A stretch of DNA of 64,000 nucleotides from positions 454,797 through 518,796 of the forward strand of contig AFXF02001505.1 of NCBI GenBank assembly GCA_000231825.2. The letters run 5' to 3'. Below the pieces are notes generated by a model. The model saw nothing but the letters and a program-made list of their open reading frames with translations, was not told where the DNA came from and searched no databases. This DNA comes from Tetrahymena elliotti 4EA (Eukaryota > Ciliophora > Oligohymenophorea > Hymenostomatida > Tetrahymenidae). Below, one piece after another: positions 12,890 to 29,505 of this stretch (positions are counted from its first letter, which is position 1; every line of letters begins with the position of its first letter). Position numbers and translations under genes: made by a program.

Positions 12890-13060
12890 GATATCAAATA
12901 GATATTAAAACAAAAATAAAATTAAAAAAAGTAAATGATAAAAATACTAAACAGATTCGTAAGGATTCAAAAATTTAATAATAATTATTTAAAAAATATT
13001 AATATCAATTAAAATTTCTATAGCATTCATTAAAAATATCTAAACCACATTTCAAGGAAA

Positions 13061-16066
<3,006 letters not shown>

Positions 16067-17601
16067 TTACTTATAGATATTAAAAACTTATCAATTATTA
16101 TAAAAGTATTTAATTATTCAGTTAAATGTACGACATTTTTTATTTCATAGTATTAAGTTTTCAAAAATTATTTTATTTCATTTATCACTCAAAAAATATC
16201 TTCTAAATGTTATCTATGTATATGTAGAGTTGTTAAATAATTTTAATAAAGTAATAAATAATCTTAAAATTCTACTTCACTTATTTTAGATTTAGTCAAA
16301 GTTATAAAATTAATTTTTATTTTAAATGGGAGTTTAAAATTAATCCTTATTTTTTAGTTATAGTATTAAATTAACATAATGCTCTCCCTTCTTTTTTGTT
16401 AATTATAAACAATATAAATATTTAATAATGCTATATTTTTTATTAATATAAAATCAAGATACATAGATTGATAGAATGATATCTATGTTTCATTTTCCAA
16501 ATAATTTAGAATTTTTATAAAATTAAATTATTAAGATAAGAAAATAATTCAAATTTTTGTGATTGAATGAAACCACAACTTCTAAATTATTTGAAATTCT
16601 ACCGCTTTTTTTTAGTTAAAAAATAAATAATTAACACCTCTTTGTTTGAAAATTAATTGCTTTAAAATCTATTACTCAAAAAATAGCTAAAATACAGTTT
16701 AGTCAATCAAATTTTAAGTAAGTCAGTCAGCGAAAATAACTACTAAAACGAAAACATGACATTTATTTATAATATTTAATCTTTAAAAATTTAACTTCCA
16801 TATATTTCTATGGCAGCTATTTTATTCTACTATTAAGATAAAATACATCAAATAATGATGCTTAACTTAATATTTTAAATAAAACTTAATCTAATGTTGG
16901 AGAAAGTCCCCTAATTGTGCAAATATTTTGATATTTTGGCGCTGCAAAAAAAAATTTAAATTTTTAAAATTGAGAAAGTAGGAGGGGTTTTAAGATTTAA
17001 AAATCTTAAAAATGGATAGTATAATAATTTTAAATAATATTATCACCCGTCAGATAACATTAGTTACGACTTTTAATAGAAAAATTTAGCAAACTTAATT
17101 CTATTATGAATAATCTAAAATAAATATTTTTTGTAAAATGAAAAATTGCTTAATTTCAATAAATAAAATGTACTACTTTTCTCAATTTAATAATAACACT
17201 AACTAAATATCTATTAAAAATTATTTATTTTGTCAGAAACCATTTCATTTTATTCGTTACCTTTTATTCTAAAAATAAAAATACATGTTTTTCTTGAAAT
17301 TCAAAATTTGTAAAAGAAGCACGAAAAATTTTAATAATTTCTTAAAAATTTGTGTTAAATAAAGCCACAAGGGGGATCATATAAAAAACACAAAATTTTA
17401 AAAAAATATGAACCGTTAGCAATATTTTTGTTTTAAGCTCAAAAGTAAATGCACTTTAACAAAAAAGTGATGTTGTATTGAATTAAAATATTATTAAAAA
17501 ATAAATATGGCTAAATATGGGACAAGAGTCTATTTTAAATAGATGAAATAATCTGTTTTCTAGCTTAATGTGCAAAATTTTAATGGATTAGAGTTTCTAA
17601 T
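16067..17601. other. Intergenic region upstream of thymidine kinase
   Basis: No coding sequence was seen. The stretch holds the ProRS 3' flank and the thymidine kinase promoter. One GC-containing island, TTTTGGCGCTGCAAAA at 16934-16949, resembles an E2F site but is far from the start. Confidence 0.5.
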
Positions 17602-17609
17602 TTTCCCGC
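17602..17609 (+). promoter_or_regulatory. Putative E2F-type site of the thymidine kinase promoter
   Basis: TTTCCCGC fits the E2F/DP consensus TTTSSCGC exactly and lies 97 bp before the thymidine kinase ATG. Such GC content is rare in this intergenic DNA, and TK1-type kinases are classic E2F targets in other eukaryotes. A second match, TTTTGGCGC, is at 16934-16942. Function is inferred. Confidence 0.45.
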
Positions 17610-17705
17610 ACAAGTATATAATTTAAACATTGATTTTTCATAATTATTCATATAAATTTAATTAAAAAAAGTTAACTTAATCATCAAAAAAAAAAGTATA
17701 TATTA

Positions 17706-18816
17706 ATGAGCATTTCTAATATTCATAGAGGATCTATTTCTGTCTATATAGGTCCTATGTTCAGTGGAAAATCTACTTCTCTGCTTAATGATATTTTAAA
17801 ATATGAGAGTATGTAAAAAAAAGTTCTTGTTGTTAGTTTCGCTCATGATAATCGTTATAGTGACAAAGCTGAAATTGTAACTCACCAAAAGTAAGATTTT
17901 TTGTCTTTTATTCATTTAAAATCTGTTGCGAGTTATTCATTTTTTCATTTATTTTAAACATTATTAAAGAAAGAAACATCATGCTGTCAAATGCTTCGAA
18001 TTAAAAGAAATTGATGAATAATATTAAAACTATGACGTTATTGCTATTGATGAAGGATAGTTCTTTTTAGATGTAATCAATTTTTCTTATTAAAAATCCT
18101 AATTTATCTTGAAAAACTTCTTTAAATAACGAATTTTTTCATAAACATTAAAAAAGATTGCTGAAAAATGTGATTAATACGCAAATGAAGGTAAAATCGT
18201 TGTTGTTGCTGCTCTCGATGCCACCTTTTAAAGAAAGGTAAATAATTCAATAAAAATATATTTCTTCTTCTAAATGCTGAAATTCTAAGAAATTCTATAA
18301 TTTTTATGAAATAAATCAGTTTATTTTCTCACCAAATATTTTCAAAATTTAAACATTAACAGATCTTTAATTCCTAAGAAGAATCTTCTTCTTTGTTCTC
18401 TTATTTTAGCATTGTTAATTTATAATATAATCATATAATTAATTAGTTGATTTCTCTACAATTATACTTTTTAACCTAATAAATATTAATAACAAAAATA
18501 GGCTTTTAATTAAATCTTGAATTTGATCCCTGTTGCTGAAAACGTTATTAAATTGAAAGGCAAATGCTCAGGATGCGATACTGATTCATCTTTCTCAAGC
18601 AGAAAAATTAAAAGCAACTTAATTGAATTAATTGGTGGAGAAGATCTCTATGAACCTCTCTGTAGAGGATGTTTCCACATTAAAAAATAATAATCTGAAG
18701 AATAAGAAGAATGTTACTCATTTAGCAGCTAGGAATAAGGTTCATTCTCAAAAAATATTGATGGAGAAAATATGGATAATGAAGAAAGTAATGACAGTAC
18801 TAACATGACTGCATGA
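17706..18816 (+). CDS. Thymidine kinase, TK1 (class II) type
   Basis: Phosphorylates thymidine to dTMP in the dNTP salvage pathway. The P-loop is IGPMFSGKSTSLL near residue 15. The nucleotide-binding segment FAHDNRYSD follows, then the catalytic-glutamate motif VIAIDEGQFF, then VVVAALDATFQRK. The lasso region NLIPVAENVIKLKGKCSGC comes next, and a zinc site is built from CSGC and CRGC. The tail after the zinc site is acidic, Ser/Asn-rich and ends STNMTA. Three introns (about 17891-17969, 18072-18150, 18237-18500) keep phase, the first joining HQK to KKHHAVKC. Start ATG 17706, stop TGA 18814-18816. The acidic C-terminus sits where animal TK1 carries a degradation signal, but I see no clear KEN box. 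See the E2F-type sites upstream. Confidence 0.95.
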
Positions 18817-19543
18817 AAAAATTAAGCTGCACAATGATAAAATAAAATAAACTAACAAAAATAAATTCCTAAATGTACAAATTCTTTAAAATAAAAATAG
18901 AAATTATAACCAAAAATAATAACTTATAATACAATCATAAACATAAAATTATAAATAACTAAAATTTTGCTAGAAAAATTTTGTATTCTTTCTATACTTT
19001 TCATACCAACCTGTCTATCTTCTCTTTATTATTCTTACTATCCAAAATAACTATTTCTCAAAAACAGCAAACACAAAAAAAATAAAAATATAAATTTGTA
19101 AACACACCTTTTTCATCAAAACTTTTTTATAAATAAACAAATATTTTAGAAGTAAAATAAACAAAAATTTACTTATTAGCAATTATAATTATTAAACATT
19201 TTTATTTTTTGGATATATATGATAAATATTTTGAATAAATAAATATTTTAATTTAACCTTAATTTTTTTTCAAAAATTTAATGTCAAATTATTTGCATAA
19301 TTTTTTAAAGAATAATAAAGTAATTTCAATTTATAGATTTTACAATTGATTAGTATTATTAAATCTACTGTCAATTCTATCAGATAAGAACCATAAAGAT
19401 ATTAATTATTTTCAAAAAAATCATCTCTTTGGTCCTTTTAATAAAATCATTTCTCAGCTAATATATATCTCCTTATAAAATAGAATAGATGGTAAATATA
19501 ATTTACTTTTAAGTTCTTTTTAATATGAATTTTTTTTGTTTTT
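18817..19543. other. Convergent intergenic region
   Basis: 3' flanks of thymidine kinase (+) and the TPR protein (-). No coding or RNA signal was seen. Confidence 0.5.
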
Positions 19544-20380
19544 TCATTCAGTTAAATTAGGTTTTTAGGATATTTTTTATAGTATTTATTAGTATTCATT
19601 AACTTTTTATTGATTATTCAATTATTCATAGCACTTAATTATTTATTATATTATTTTGTTATCATTTGGTTATTACTTTAACTATTCTAAATACAAATTT
19701 AAAAGCTTTGAATGAAATCCCAATAAGTGATATATTTCAATTAAAAGGATCTCCTTATCTCTTGATAATTATCCAAATTTCTCTTTATATTACTCTATAA
19801 AAAACATAAGCTCAAATTTATTGCTATCTTACTGTATTTTTTGGATTATGGCAACAAAATCCTCTTTCATTAAAGGAAGGATTTCAATTAAAGCCTTATT
19901 TAAAATATAATATCTTTTGGCAGAATCCAATTTTTTTTTAGGTTCAATTTAAAGCATCTCTTAATCATCATTGTTAAATTCAGTGGTTAAACTAATTACT
20001 CTATTTTACTGTTGAACCTTTTTATCTTCAATTTGATCTTCATATCCATTCTCAATCAAAGTTTTATTTAATATACATTAAAATGCTTCATAAAATTTAT
20101 TTTCTCTTTTATATAATAAGCTTAAAGCTACCAAAACCTTTATATTTTTAGAGTTGTATTTCAATGACTAATGAAAAAACTCTTTCGCTTTATTATAATC
20201 TTCATTTTAAAGATATTAATTTCCTGTTTCAAAGTGCTTTTAAGCTTATTCTCCATCAGAAATATTAACTAAATAACCTTAAATCTATCTAAAATAGAAT
20301 AAAATGTAAAATAAATTTTAAATTAATGGTAATGTAATAAAGTACTTCTATCGATCAACTTTTTACGGATTATTACCCAT
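19544..20380 (-). CDS. Small TPR-repeat protein
   Basis: About 259 residues in two exons (20380-20346 and 20288-19544); splicing out 20289-20345 gives 260 codons including TGA. After the start MGNNPQKVDRQ the protein has a clear tetratricopeptide unit, AQKHFETGNQYLQNEDYNKAKEFFHQSLKYNSKN. A second helix pair follows (IKVLVALSLLYKRENKFYEAFQC), then an acidic loop with EDQIEDKKVQQ. The C-terminal half is helical and Leu-rich (YYILNKALIEILPLMKEDFVAII, EILLIEIYHLLGFHSKLLNLYLEQL) and could form further degenerate TPRs, ending KPNLTE. It is probably a protein-protein adaptor. Assembly or chaperone partners cannot be deduced. Confidence 0.75.
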
Positions 20381-21461
20381 CTTCACTTTTTCAAACTATT
20401 GTTTTCTTTCTTAATTTAAAATCTTTTAAAAATAATTAAAGGTTTTAAAAGCTTAATAAATATAAATTTGCTTTAATATATTGTTCTAATTTATTAATCT
20501 CAGTTTAAATCATTAAATCAATAGTAAAATATTAACTCTTTTTTTATTATTGTTTTTTCTAACATAAAAATTCATAATAATTTTATTTAAAAAAACTTTA
20601 TATTTTTATGTTTTTGAAAAAGTTTTTTGACAGAAGTAACAAATATTGTAAATGATGTTAATTCAAAAACTTTCCTTTTTTGTTTTGCTTTAAAATTTGC
20701 CAAGTGTATTTTTTATTCTTTAGTTGGAAGTAGAATGTAAAAATATCTTTACAAAAAAATGTAGAGATCTCAAAAAAATATTAAAATTCTTGTTTATTTA
20801 ATTTAAAATGTTTTTTATCCTAGAAATAGCTTAACAATTCTAAAAGTTATCTATCTCTTTAAAAAAATCTATGATTAAAATAAATTCATATTATCTCATT
20901 TTATGATTAATTTTTAAAGTAAATATTTATTCATTTCGTACAATTACATATTTTGACATTTAAATAAATTTTCATTTTTATTCAAAATATGGGTTTATTC
21001 TGAGTCTTTCAAACTCAATTTTTTTAGTATAAAGTAAAATGTTTTTTAGATTGCATATTTTCATTGTAAATAGATTTAGTATATTTATAAAAAGCTTTGT
21101 AAACTTGAAAACTAGAAAATAAATTAATATTCTAAATAAAAAAAATCAAATCAAATCAAATCAATAAATTTTTTATTTATAACTAATTATATAAATTGTT
21201 GATACAAAAAAACTCTTAAAAATTCTTTTCTGAAAAAAAAAATATTTGTTTATTACTTTTCCTAAAATTAGGATAAGTTTGGATATTATTTAATCAACAA
21301 ATTTTAAATAGAAAAAATATTAATTCTTGTGTAAATTTTGATGGTTCTATACAAATAAAATAATCTATTTTCATTTATTTGAGAGAAATTAGTTTAAATA
21401 TATAAAATATAACTAACTACCTGTAAATTATATTAATTGATTTGAAATTCATTAAAAATTT
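20381..21461. other. Intergenic, no gene seen
   Basis: A/T-rich spacer between two minus-strand genes. It contains a short TCAAA repeat near 21147-21165 and otherwise nothing recognisable. Confidence 0.5.
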
Positions 21462-22595
21462 TCAGCTTATCTTTTTATCTGTCTATTTAACTTATTTTTA
21501 ACTTTCCATAAACTATTTAAACTCTTTATCTGTTTTAAATAATTTATCCATAAAATTGAGTTAAGCTCCAAAGGTTCCTATGTTATGGGAATGATGGAAG
21601 TCATGGAATTAAGCAGATACATTATAGTCAGAGATATTGAATGGGCTCCATGGGAAATCATATCCACTATGCTCTTCTACAGCATTTACGCCCATAACAA
21701 AAATCCACATACATAGAGTAGAGAAGTGTAAGTCATTTCCAAGGTATTTCACCAAAAAAAAAGTTGGAAGCAGAATTGTAATTACAAACTCTAAAGGATG
21801 GAAATACTAACCTGCAATGCATACGTTTTAATAGTATTAATGATGAATTTTGTGTATGTAAGGATAGATAAACTTTTGATGGAAAAATCTGTGAGACCAG
21901 TAAAAACAGAAATCATGAAAGAGTAAGAGGGTGCAAAAATCTTTTAAATTTTCCAATTTAGAAGGGAATTCTTCTAAAGAAAAGTTAATTTTTAACTCAT
22001 TAATCTGCAAGTCTATAATTAATAAACCGAAGCCTACCATAAACAAATTCAGCATAGAATTTAATATAGTTTTGTTACGTATCTTCTACCAACTTTCTAA
22101 ATCTTCATTCCATGGCCACTTTTTGTTCTTCAAAGATTTAGAAATTAAAATTATAAATGACGTATGAATTGCGCAATTTAACCCCAAAAAAATTAAAAAC
22201 AAGAAACAAAAAAACTAAAAGAAAAAAATTTTTTTGAAATGGATAATAGTTACTTTAATGATCTTAAATTACTCAAAGAAGCTGAACTCTCCCTTGTAAA
22301 TAAACATAAATATTAAAGAACCACCATAGTAAGTTAAGGTATTTATTGAGACCAGACCAATTGCGAACATGTATTTTTCTTTTAACATAGATAATTTTAC
22401 ATAAATCGAGATTATTCATAAGAAATATTTACCTGAAGGAAATAAGCCCTTTATGTCATTCCAGAAATACTTAATAATGTCAGGAACAATAAAAAAGAAT
22501 ACGAATAACTGAATCCAAGCTAATATCTTTGATATCTCTTTTTATTTTTTAAAATTTACTTCAAGTAAAAAAAAATTTTAGTTACTTTCACTCAT
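21462..22595 (-). CDS. Sterol desaturase / fatty acid hydroxylase family membrane enzyme
   Basis: A di-iron ER-membrane enzyme of the ERG3/ERG25/FA2H superfamily, which uses O2 to desaturate or hydroxylate a sterol or acyl chain. Hydrophobic helices appear in order (LFVFFFIVPDIIKYFW, YMFAIGLVSINTLTYYGGSL, MLNLFMVGFGLLIIDL). The His-rich iron ligands follow: HDFCFYWSHRFFH, YIHKIHH, then VEEHSGYDFPWSPF and QFHDFHHSHNIGTFG. Between them lies HPLEFVITILLPTFFLVKYL, a typical re-entrant pair. Start ATG 22595 (MSESNQNFF), stop TGA 21462-21464. Introns interrupt after GLFPS, after FKIIK (joining to NKKWPWNED) and possibly elsewhere. The WSH-R and HSGYDFPW signatures resemble C4 or C5 sterol oxidases. 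Many ciliates take sterol from food or make tetrahymanol, so the substrate is open. Confidence 0.88.
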
Positions 22596-23990
22596 CTATT
22601 GATTTAATTTTTCACTTCTTTCTTTTTTTTCTTATTTAATTAAATTTATAATTTATTTAATTATGTAAGCTTTAATACTGAAATTTATAAATTTAATTAC
22701 AGAATATTTATTATTTTAAATTATTGTTCTATTTACTCCATAAAATTTTTTATTTGCAAAAATCTTCATCTCTACATTCTTATCTTTCATAAAAAAAAAT
22801 TCATTAAAAAATTATAAAATCATTTAAAATTAAAATTTATAAGCTCTTCACCAATATTTAAATATGCCAAACCATTATTTTTCTATTTTGCAGTAAATAA
22901 TATTAAAATGGCAGTTTATATTATTATTTCTGTTGAAAAGTATCCTTTATTAATAATTAAAAGAGTCTACTAATATGAGAATTTTAACATTAAATATTTT
23001 TATTTAATATTATTTTACTAGAGGTACTGATTATTTTGATAAGAAAAGTAAATAGTTATGATTTTAAATGAGAATTTAGTATTTTTTTCAATGGAAAATT
23101 TAGAATTTTATCCTAAAAGTTTTGTTCATTTTAATTTTGCTTTTTGAGAAGTAAATATTTATTGAGTAATTAATTGAAATTACTTAAAAATGCAATAAAC
23201 TAAAGCTAAAAGAAACAAATATTTTTTACTTAATCTCTTAACTCTGATTATTAATAAATTAAAATATTTTTCTTAAAAAATAGACAGCAAAAAATACAGA
23301 TAAATTCATTCATATTCTTATTAGTAATACAAAGCATATCTTTTCCGAAAAATCCAATATTTTGATTAATAGTTTTAAATGGATATCCTTCTATTCAAGT
23401 AAGAAGGAAACATTAGAATGAGTTTAAAAAAAGTAAGATTCATAAAAAAAATGTAAAACTAAAAAGAATTAATTATATAGAAAGAAAAATCATACTAATT
23501 AATATGGATGCTGGTTTATATAAAAGTATAAAAATTATTATCAATATAAAATACAAAAAATAATGAGGTGTTTAACTTAAGATTAAGGCAAATAATATTA
23601 AATAATATTTTAAATGGCCATAAATTAATGAAGTAAGTAAGTCACTAGTGAACTAACTAACTAAATAACTAATCTATCTCTTAAAATTAAAAACACCTTT
23701 ATAAAATATTAGTACTTTATAAATACCAAGATTTCGAAATATATTACTGAAATTAAGGATTTTTGGAAAACTTTTTATATAAAAATAATTTGCAATTACA
23801 ATTTGTTTATTCATTTATTTACTTTGCTATTCTCTAGTTTCCCATCTAACGCTTTTGATGGTTATTTATTCTTAATTGAAATAGTAAATTACATCAATCA
23901 CTAGAGCATTCAATTTATGTTTTAATCATTTTTTAAATATTTATTTTATTGGTTATTATTTTAAATTATGTGAAGGTTTGATCTTGATTT
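22596..23990. other. Intergenic, no gene seen
   Basis: 1.4 kb of A/T-rich sequence with a small CTAA direct-repeat patch near 23655-23680. No convincing exon on either strand. Confidence 0.5.
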
Positions 23991-26900
23991 TCATTTAAAA
24001 ATATTTGCCAGTTCTTATTCACTGATAGGTCCTTATTCTTGCTTAAATATTTCTGCATTCTAAATTAGCCATTAACTGCGACAAACCTCACTCATTGAAA
24101 TTCTATTTTTAGTCTCAGAGTCAAGTAACAATTTGATAAAGGCTCTAGCCTCATCGCTAAGAGGTTTTATAAAAGAATATTTTCCTGATTATATTTTATC
24201 TAGAGTATCATCTTTAGATTTTTCATAAAAAGGTGCTACTCCTTAGATAAATTCGTAGCACATAACACCAAAAGCCCAAACATCTACATCATGGTTGTAT
24301 TATAACCCTTTTACTACCTAAGGACTCAAGTAATCTAATGTACCACAAAAAGTACTTCTAGTCGACTTAAAATCACATACTCTACTATAACCAAAGTCTG
24401 CTAACTTTACCACACCCTATGAATAATATTAAATTTATATTTTAAAATTAAAATAAAATTTTTCAAGTTAAAACTTACATTTGAAATTAAGAGATTTTCT
24501 GGCTTAATATCTCTGTGGATGATATTTTTGCTGTGTAAATAACGAAGAGCATTAGCTAATTAATAAAGGTAAAATGCTGCTTCAGTTTCTTTAAAACGAC
24601 CATCAGGGAGAGTCTTCTGATAACGATAAATCTCACCCCCAGGAGCATATTCCATTAATAGATAAAAGTAGTACTCATCTTCATAAAAACCATATAAACG
24701 AATGATATTAGGATGGTTAAGAGACATTTATATTTTAATTTCATTACTAAATTATTCTTCCATTCCCATAGATATCATATCTTCTTTATGGACTTATTTT
24801 ACTGCAAAAAGGAACCCTGTTTTTTTATCTTGAGCTAAGAATACTTCAGAATGTTTTCCCTTTCCTAATTTCTTAACAAAATAGAAATCCTTTTCTCCAT
24901 AAACAATTTTTGGTGTTGCATCGCATTCTAATTTTAATTTTGTTTCACTTTAAATGTTGGAATTGGCTTCTTTAATTTAATTAGACTTTTCTTCTAAGAC
25001 AATATCATTTTTAGATGAAATTTAATTAAGTGATGGGCTAAAAGAAACAAGGGTTGGTACTTTTGATGATTGTTTTGATGAATTATTTTATTCATGCTTA
25101 GCCTACATATTTTACTCTTAAGTAGCTTCTTCTGATAGAATAATTTAAGGCTCATAATTTTTATTTTGTGGAGTATGATTCTAATTTTCCACTTAGTTTT
25201 GAGAGAAGCTAAGTGAAGAAAAAACAGGTTGTTTAGAAGCACTAAAATCATCTCTTTTGAAAGAATCTTTAGATATTATGCTATTTAAAATTACAATTTT
25301 AGTTTATCTCAAAGGTTCGGCTGTTAGATATGAGCAGTTTGTTGAGAACTTCTGTATGGATTCTCTTTCTTCAATAAAACTTTCATGAGAACCAATACTG
25401 TCTTTTCCTTCATTATCAGAGTCTTCCATTTTGCTAGGAATATCTAAGTGATGACTTGCTTTTTTATTAGAAAAGGATGAAAGTCGAAGTTTTCGCTCTC
25501 CATGTTTTGCTTAAAGCTAGTTGAATTCATTTTCTAAAGCCATCTTTCTACTTATTGAGTTTGTTTCATTTTATGAACTATTTTAGATATTATCTGTGAT
25601 ATTTATTTTATGTTCGTTTTTTTCAGGTATCTCTAATTGATTGGCAGATCCAGCTAAGAGGCAAAGACTTGTTTTCTATAAATTAGAAGAATGCTCTAAT
25701 ATATTTTAACTTTTTATGATGTTATCTGAGTCATTCTTTTAGGCTGACAGATTGTAGAGATTACTTTGATCATTTTTATTTTGAATATATGGTGATATAG
25801 AAGAAGACAAAATATTCTAAGTTGAATCACTATAATTAGCAGTTCCATTAGCATTATTATTATCATTCTAATTATTAAAATTACCAGTTGTTATATTGTT
25901 ACCACTAGTATTTACCTATGAACTGACTGTTAATACTGATTGTAGATGCTTTTTCATGTCATTCCTTTTAATTTCTTGTAAAATTTTATCTACTACACTT
26001 TACTAGCTTGATTAGTTATTGGTATTATTGTTATTATTATTACCACTATTACTTGTGAATTCATTATTATTTCCTAAACTACCTCTGTATAAAAGCTATT
26101 AATATTAACTAGAAACTGTAGATATATTTTTGCTTATTGTGTTTTGCAAAATACCTTTTACATCTAGATTTAAATTTTGTATAGATTGCAACAAATTAGA
26201 GTTGGGGAGTTTTGCCTATTAATTTTAAGGTGTATTTGTAATCTGAGGAGAATTTTTTAATTGGGATTCCTCGTAACTATTTTTAGTTTAGATTTATTGT
26301 TATTATGGCTATTTTTGCTCTTGTTGTTTTTCTACACTAACCCCTGTGGAATTCTTTCTTCTTATTTCATCAAGAATTTTTTCAACTTACTCAGAAGGTT
26401 TTATTTCATCTAAGGCTTTTTGATAACTTATTTCAGAGTTTCTTTTTGCTGAAAGGTTTGACTACTAATAAAGTTGATTGTCTTTGTCTTTGGGTTATTA
26501 TCCTTCATTTATAGGTTGAGATTAACTTGTATTTAAAGGTTTCACTGCTGATGTCTAAGATATAGCTGAATACTAATTATTATTTGTTCTATTAGTAGTG
26601 AGACCACTTGCAGAAGTAACAGCATAATTTATACTTGATAGAATGCTATTATTTGATAAATCATTTTATCTAATAGTTGGATGGGCATATTATAAATTAG
26701 GGCTATTATAGTAACTACTTAGATTTGATAATGGCTAATTTTAACTATTATTAGTAGAAAATTATTTTATTTCTGTGTATTTTTTTTCATACTCAGATTA
26801 ATTTGCTTAAATTTTCTTGATAGGAGAAATTGAAGTATCTAAGTTAATATTGCTCAAGTTATTAACCTATGTTGTGGTAAAATTTTGTTGATTGTTATTG

Positions 26901-29426
26901 TTATTATTTAAACTAATAGAATTATTCAAGGTCGTGCTAAAATAAGATTAATTAGCTACTCCCTAGTTTTATGGGATTGAATTAACTAAATTATTATTGC
27001 TACTAATAGTTATAGAAGCGTTGTTAATGCTTTAGTTAATTACTGAATTAATATTCTTATCATAAGTGTGAGAAGCTGTAAAATTAGCATTTGGTATTAT
27101 TCTATTGCTAATATTCGATGACCCAAACATGTACTTTTAAGATTGTATTGAATAATTATTTTGGTCAATTTAGTTTAATAATTTATTATTATTTTATGTT
27201 GGTACATCTTTTGCTATTTAAGTTGATATTTATTAAGTTAATGAATTTGCTCCAGATTAGCTAACTTTTGGTTAGATTAATTCAGAACTATTTATGCTAC
27301 TACTGATAACAGTCTTTTATGAATCATTATTGTTACGATTCATCTTATTGAAAAAGTAATCATTAGTACTACTAGAAAATATATTATTGAAGCATGCTGT
27401 ATTAACATTTTGGGGGTTTTATATATTTTAAGAGGACATTTAAAAAAGATCTGTACGGTTTGTAAGCGCATTTTATAATTTATCTGAGTTTTATCTCATT
27501 ACTGCAGGTTTTACTTCAACTTTTTTCTCATTTTGTGTAATAGTATTTATCGAAGTTATTTAAATTTGATTGTTGAGTGGTAATTCGTTCTTAATTTCTT
27601 GCTCTTTTGGGGTAGTAGTAGTTAATTAATAGTTAGTTAACTATTCTTTATTTGTTCCTATTTGGTTTATCAATTAGCTCTTGTTAGAAAGGCTTTAGGC
27701 AGTTGAATTAAAAATTCTTTAAGGAATTGTTTAAACTTTGCTCATCTCTTTACTTTTCAGGTGTTTCAGGATATCATCAATAGATTGTGTTTTAGAATTT
27801 AATATATTAGTATTTGTATAAGAAAATTTTTCATTTGTATTGTTGTTACTGAAGTTATTATTATTGCTGCTGCAGTTGTTTTAACTAAATGCTTGTGAAT
27901 TTTATATTGAAGGATTTACTGAATTAACTTGAGAATAATATTGCTAACCTGAAATTAAATTAGATTGAGTACCTTTACTTAAACCAGGCATTCCTGCAGA
28001 TTGAGGAGAATTAGGTAGATTATGGATACTAGTTGAATTCGAATTATTTTTGTTAAGTGCTTAACTTTGATCTACATATTAAAATTGAGTATTCTTTACA
28101 TTCAACAAATTTTATCCACTATTTTGCTAATTGTTAAACTATTATGACTATTATTATTATTGTTATTGCTGGTATTATTTTTTAAAATCATTGTTATCAA
28201 AACTTGCAGGTTATTTTTAATATTTATATGAAGAATTATTCAAATAACTCTATGATTCAGGGTTTTGAATTAGATTTTTGAATGTTTAATTTTAACTTTG
28301 GTTTATTTACTAAAAGCTATCATTTCCTATTATTTTATTTGGGTGAGTACTTATTTATTTCATAGGAGAGGGGTGGAGATTTAGTTGACTATCTGATTAA
28401 ATACGACTTTGCTGATTAGAAACTAAATCTTGAGAGCTTACATTTCCTTTAAAATATAATATATTAGCTTCTGAAGTGTGTTAAGATCTGTTATTACCCT
28501 TTGGGGTGTGCATGCTTGTTTGAGGTTGATTTTGATAAGAATGCAAAAGTTATTTGCTAGGAGTTGTTGAAACCAACTTTTACTGCATTTATTTTTTATA
28601 TTTATCTAGATCATCATATTATTATGATGAAGATGAATTATTTTAGAAATTTGAGGTTTATATAATATTAATTGAAGGTTATTATTAGTGTTAATAAAAA
28701 GCACTTTAGTTTTAATTAATTAAACCATTAGATCCTACTTTAGATACTGTACTTGAAGATTAGCAAGAATTTAGATTATAATTTGAGTTTATTACCTACT
28801 TTACAGGTTGCTGTTATTGCTAATTATATACTAAATTACTGTTATTAATACACTATGGAGTAGTATTGAATTAATCTTAAAATGATCTACGATCAGGAGG
28901 AAGAGTCTACCTTTTGTTAACTTCTCTCTAAGTTACTATTCCTTAAGGTGGATTATAATTTTATGCTTATGATACCTAGCCTTATTTCTTATTAGTTGAT
29001 AATATTGATTCCAAATCAATCTTTCCTACTTAAAGGTAGTTCCTCTATGATGTAGGAGCTCCTGTCATTTAATAAATCTAGTTATTTGGGATAGTTGCTG
29101 GTTTTTATTGGATGCCTTATTTTTCTAGGTAAAAAAAAATTAATTAATTGTAAAGATCATAGAAAATTATAATTTGTTTCTATATATAGATTAATAAACT
29201 TACTCAACACTGCTTAAATAGCAGTCGTTTACCCCTAAATATCACTGGCTTTAGGCTTAGGTTACATGCCCTAATGATCTGCTTGATTGCTACTTTAGTA
29301 CTTTACATCACTTTAACTTTTGAAATGCTAATTACTACTTCTTAATGTTTAAAATTTATCAATAATTCTCTTCGAATCCTCATTTACATAATTCTATGTT
29401 TGAGGCTAAAGATGCTACATGTACAT
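23991..29426 (-). CDS. Giant Aurora-like protein kinase with Gln/Asn-rich N-terminus
   Basis: Three exons (29426-29204, 29124-24479, 24416-23991) give 1,764 residues; the phases fit exactly, and the middle exon of 4,646 nt is open throughout if TAA/TAG are Gln. The catalytic domain is at the extreme C-terminus, from about residue 1480. It shows [83 protein letters not shown], then [13 protein letters not shown] and [14 protein letters not shown]. The HPNI, PGGE and CGTLDYL strings are Aurora hallmarks, including the activation-loop Thr of R-S-T. The APE Glu is Gln. The preceding ~1,480 residues are Gln/Asn/Ser/Thr-rich low complexity with few hydrophobics. Auroras act in mitosis, the centrosome or basal body and ciliary disassembly; ciliates have extra copies. 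Which role this one has is unknown. Confidence 0.92.
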
Positions 29427-29505
29427 TTGAGTTAATTTCAGTGAAAAATATGTTGCTTTGAAAAATATCGCCTTTTAATTCATATAAATAAATTAGTAAA
29501 TAAAT

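Noticed and set aside
21931..22167. Plus-strand ORF opposite the sterol desaturase
   Set aside because: Antisense to the exon with the HDFCFYWSHRFFH iron ligands.
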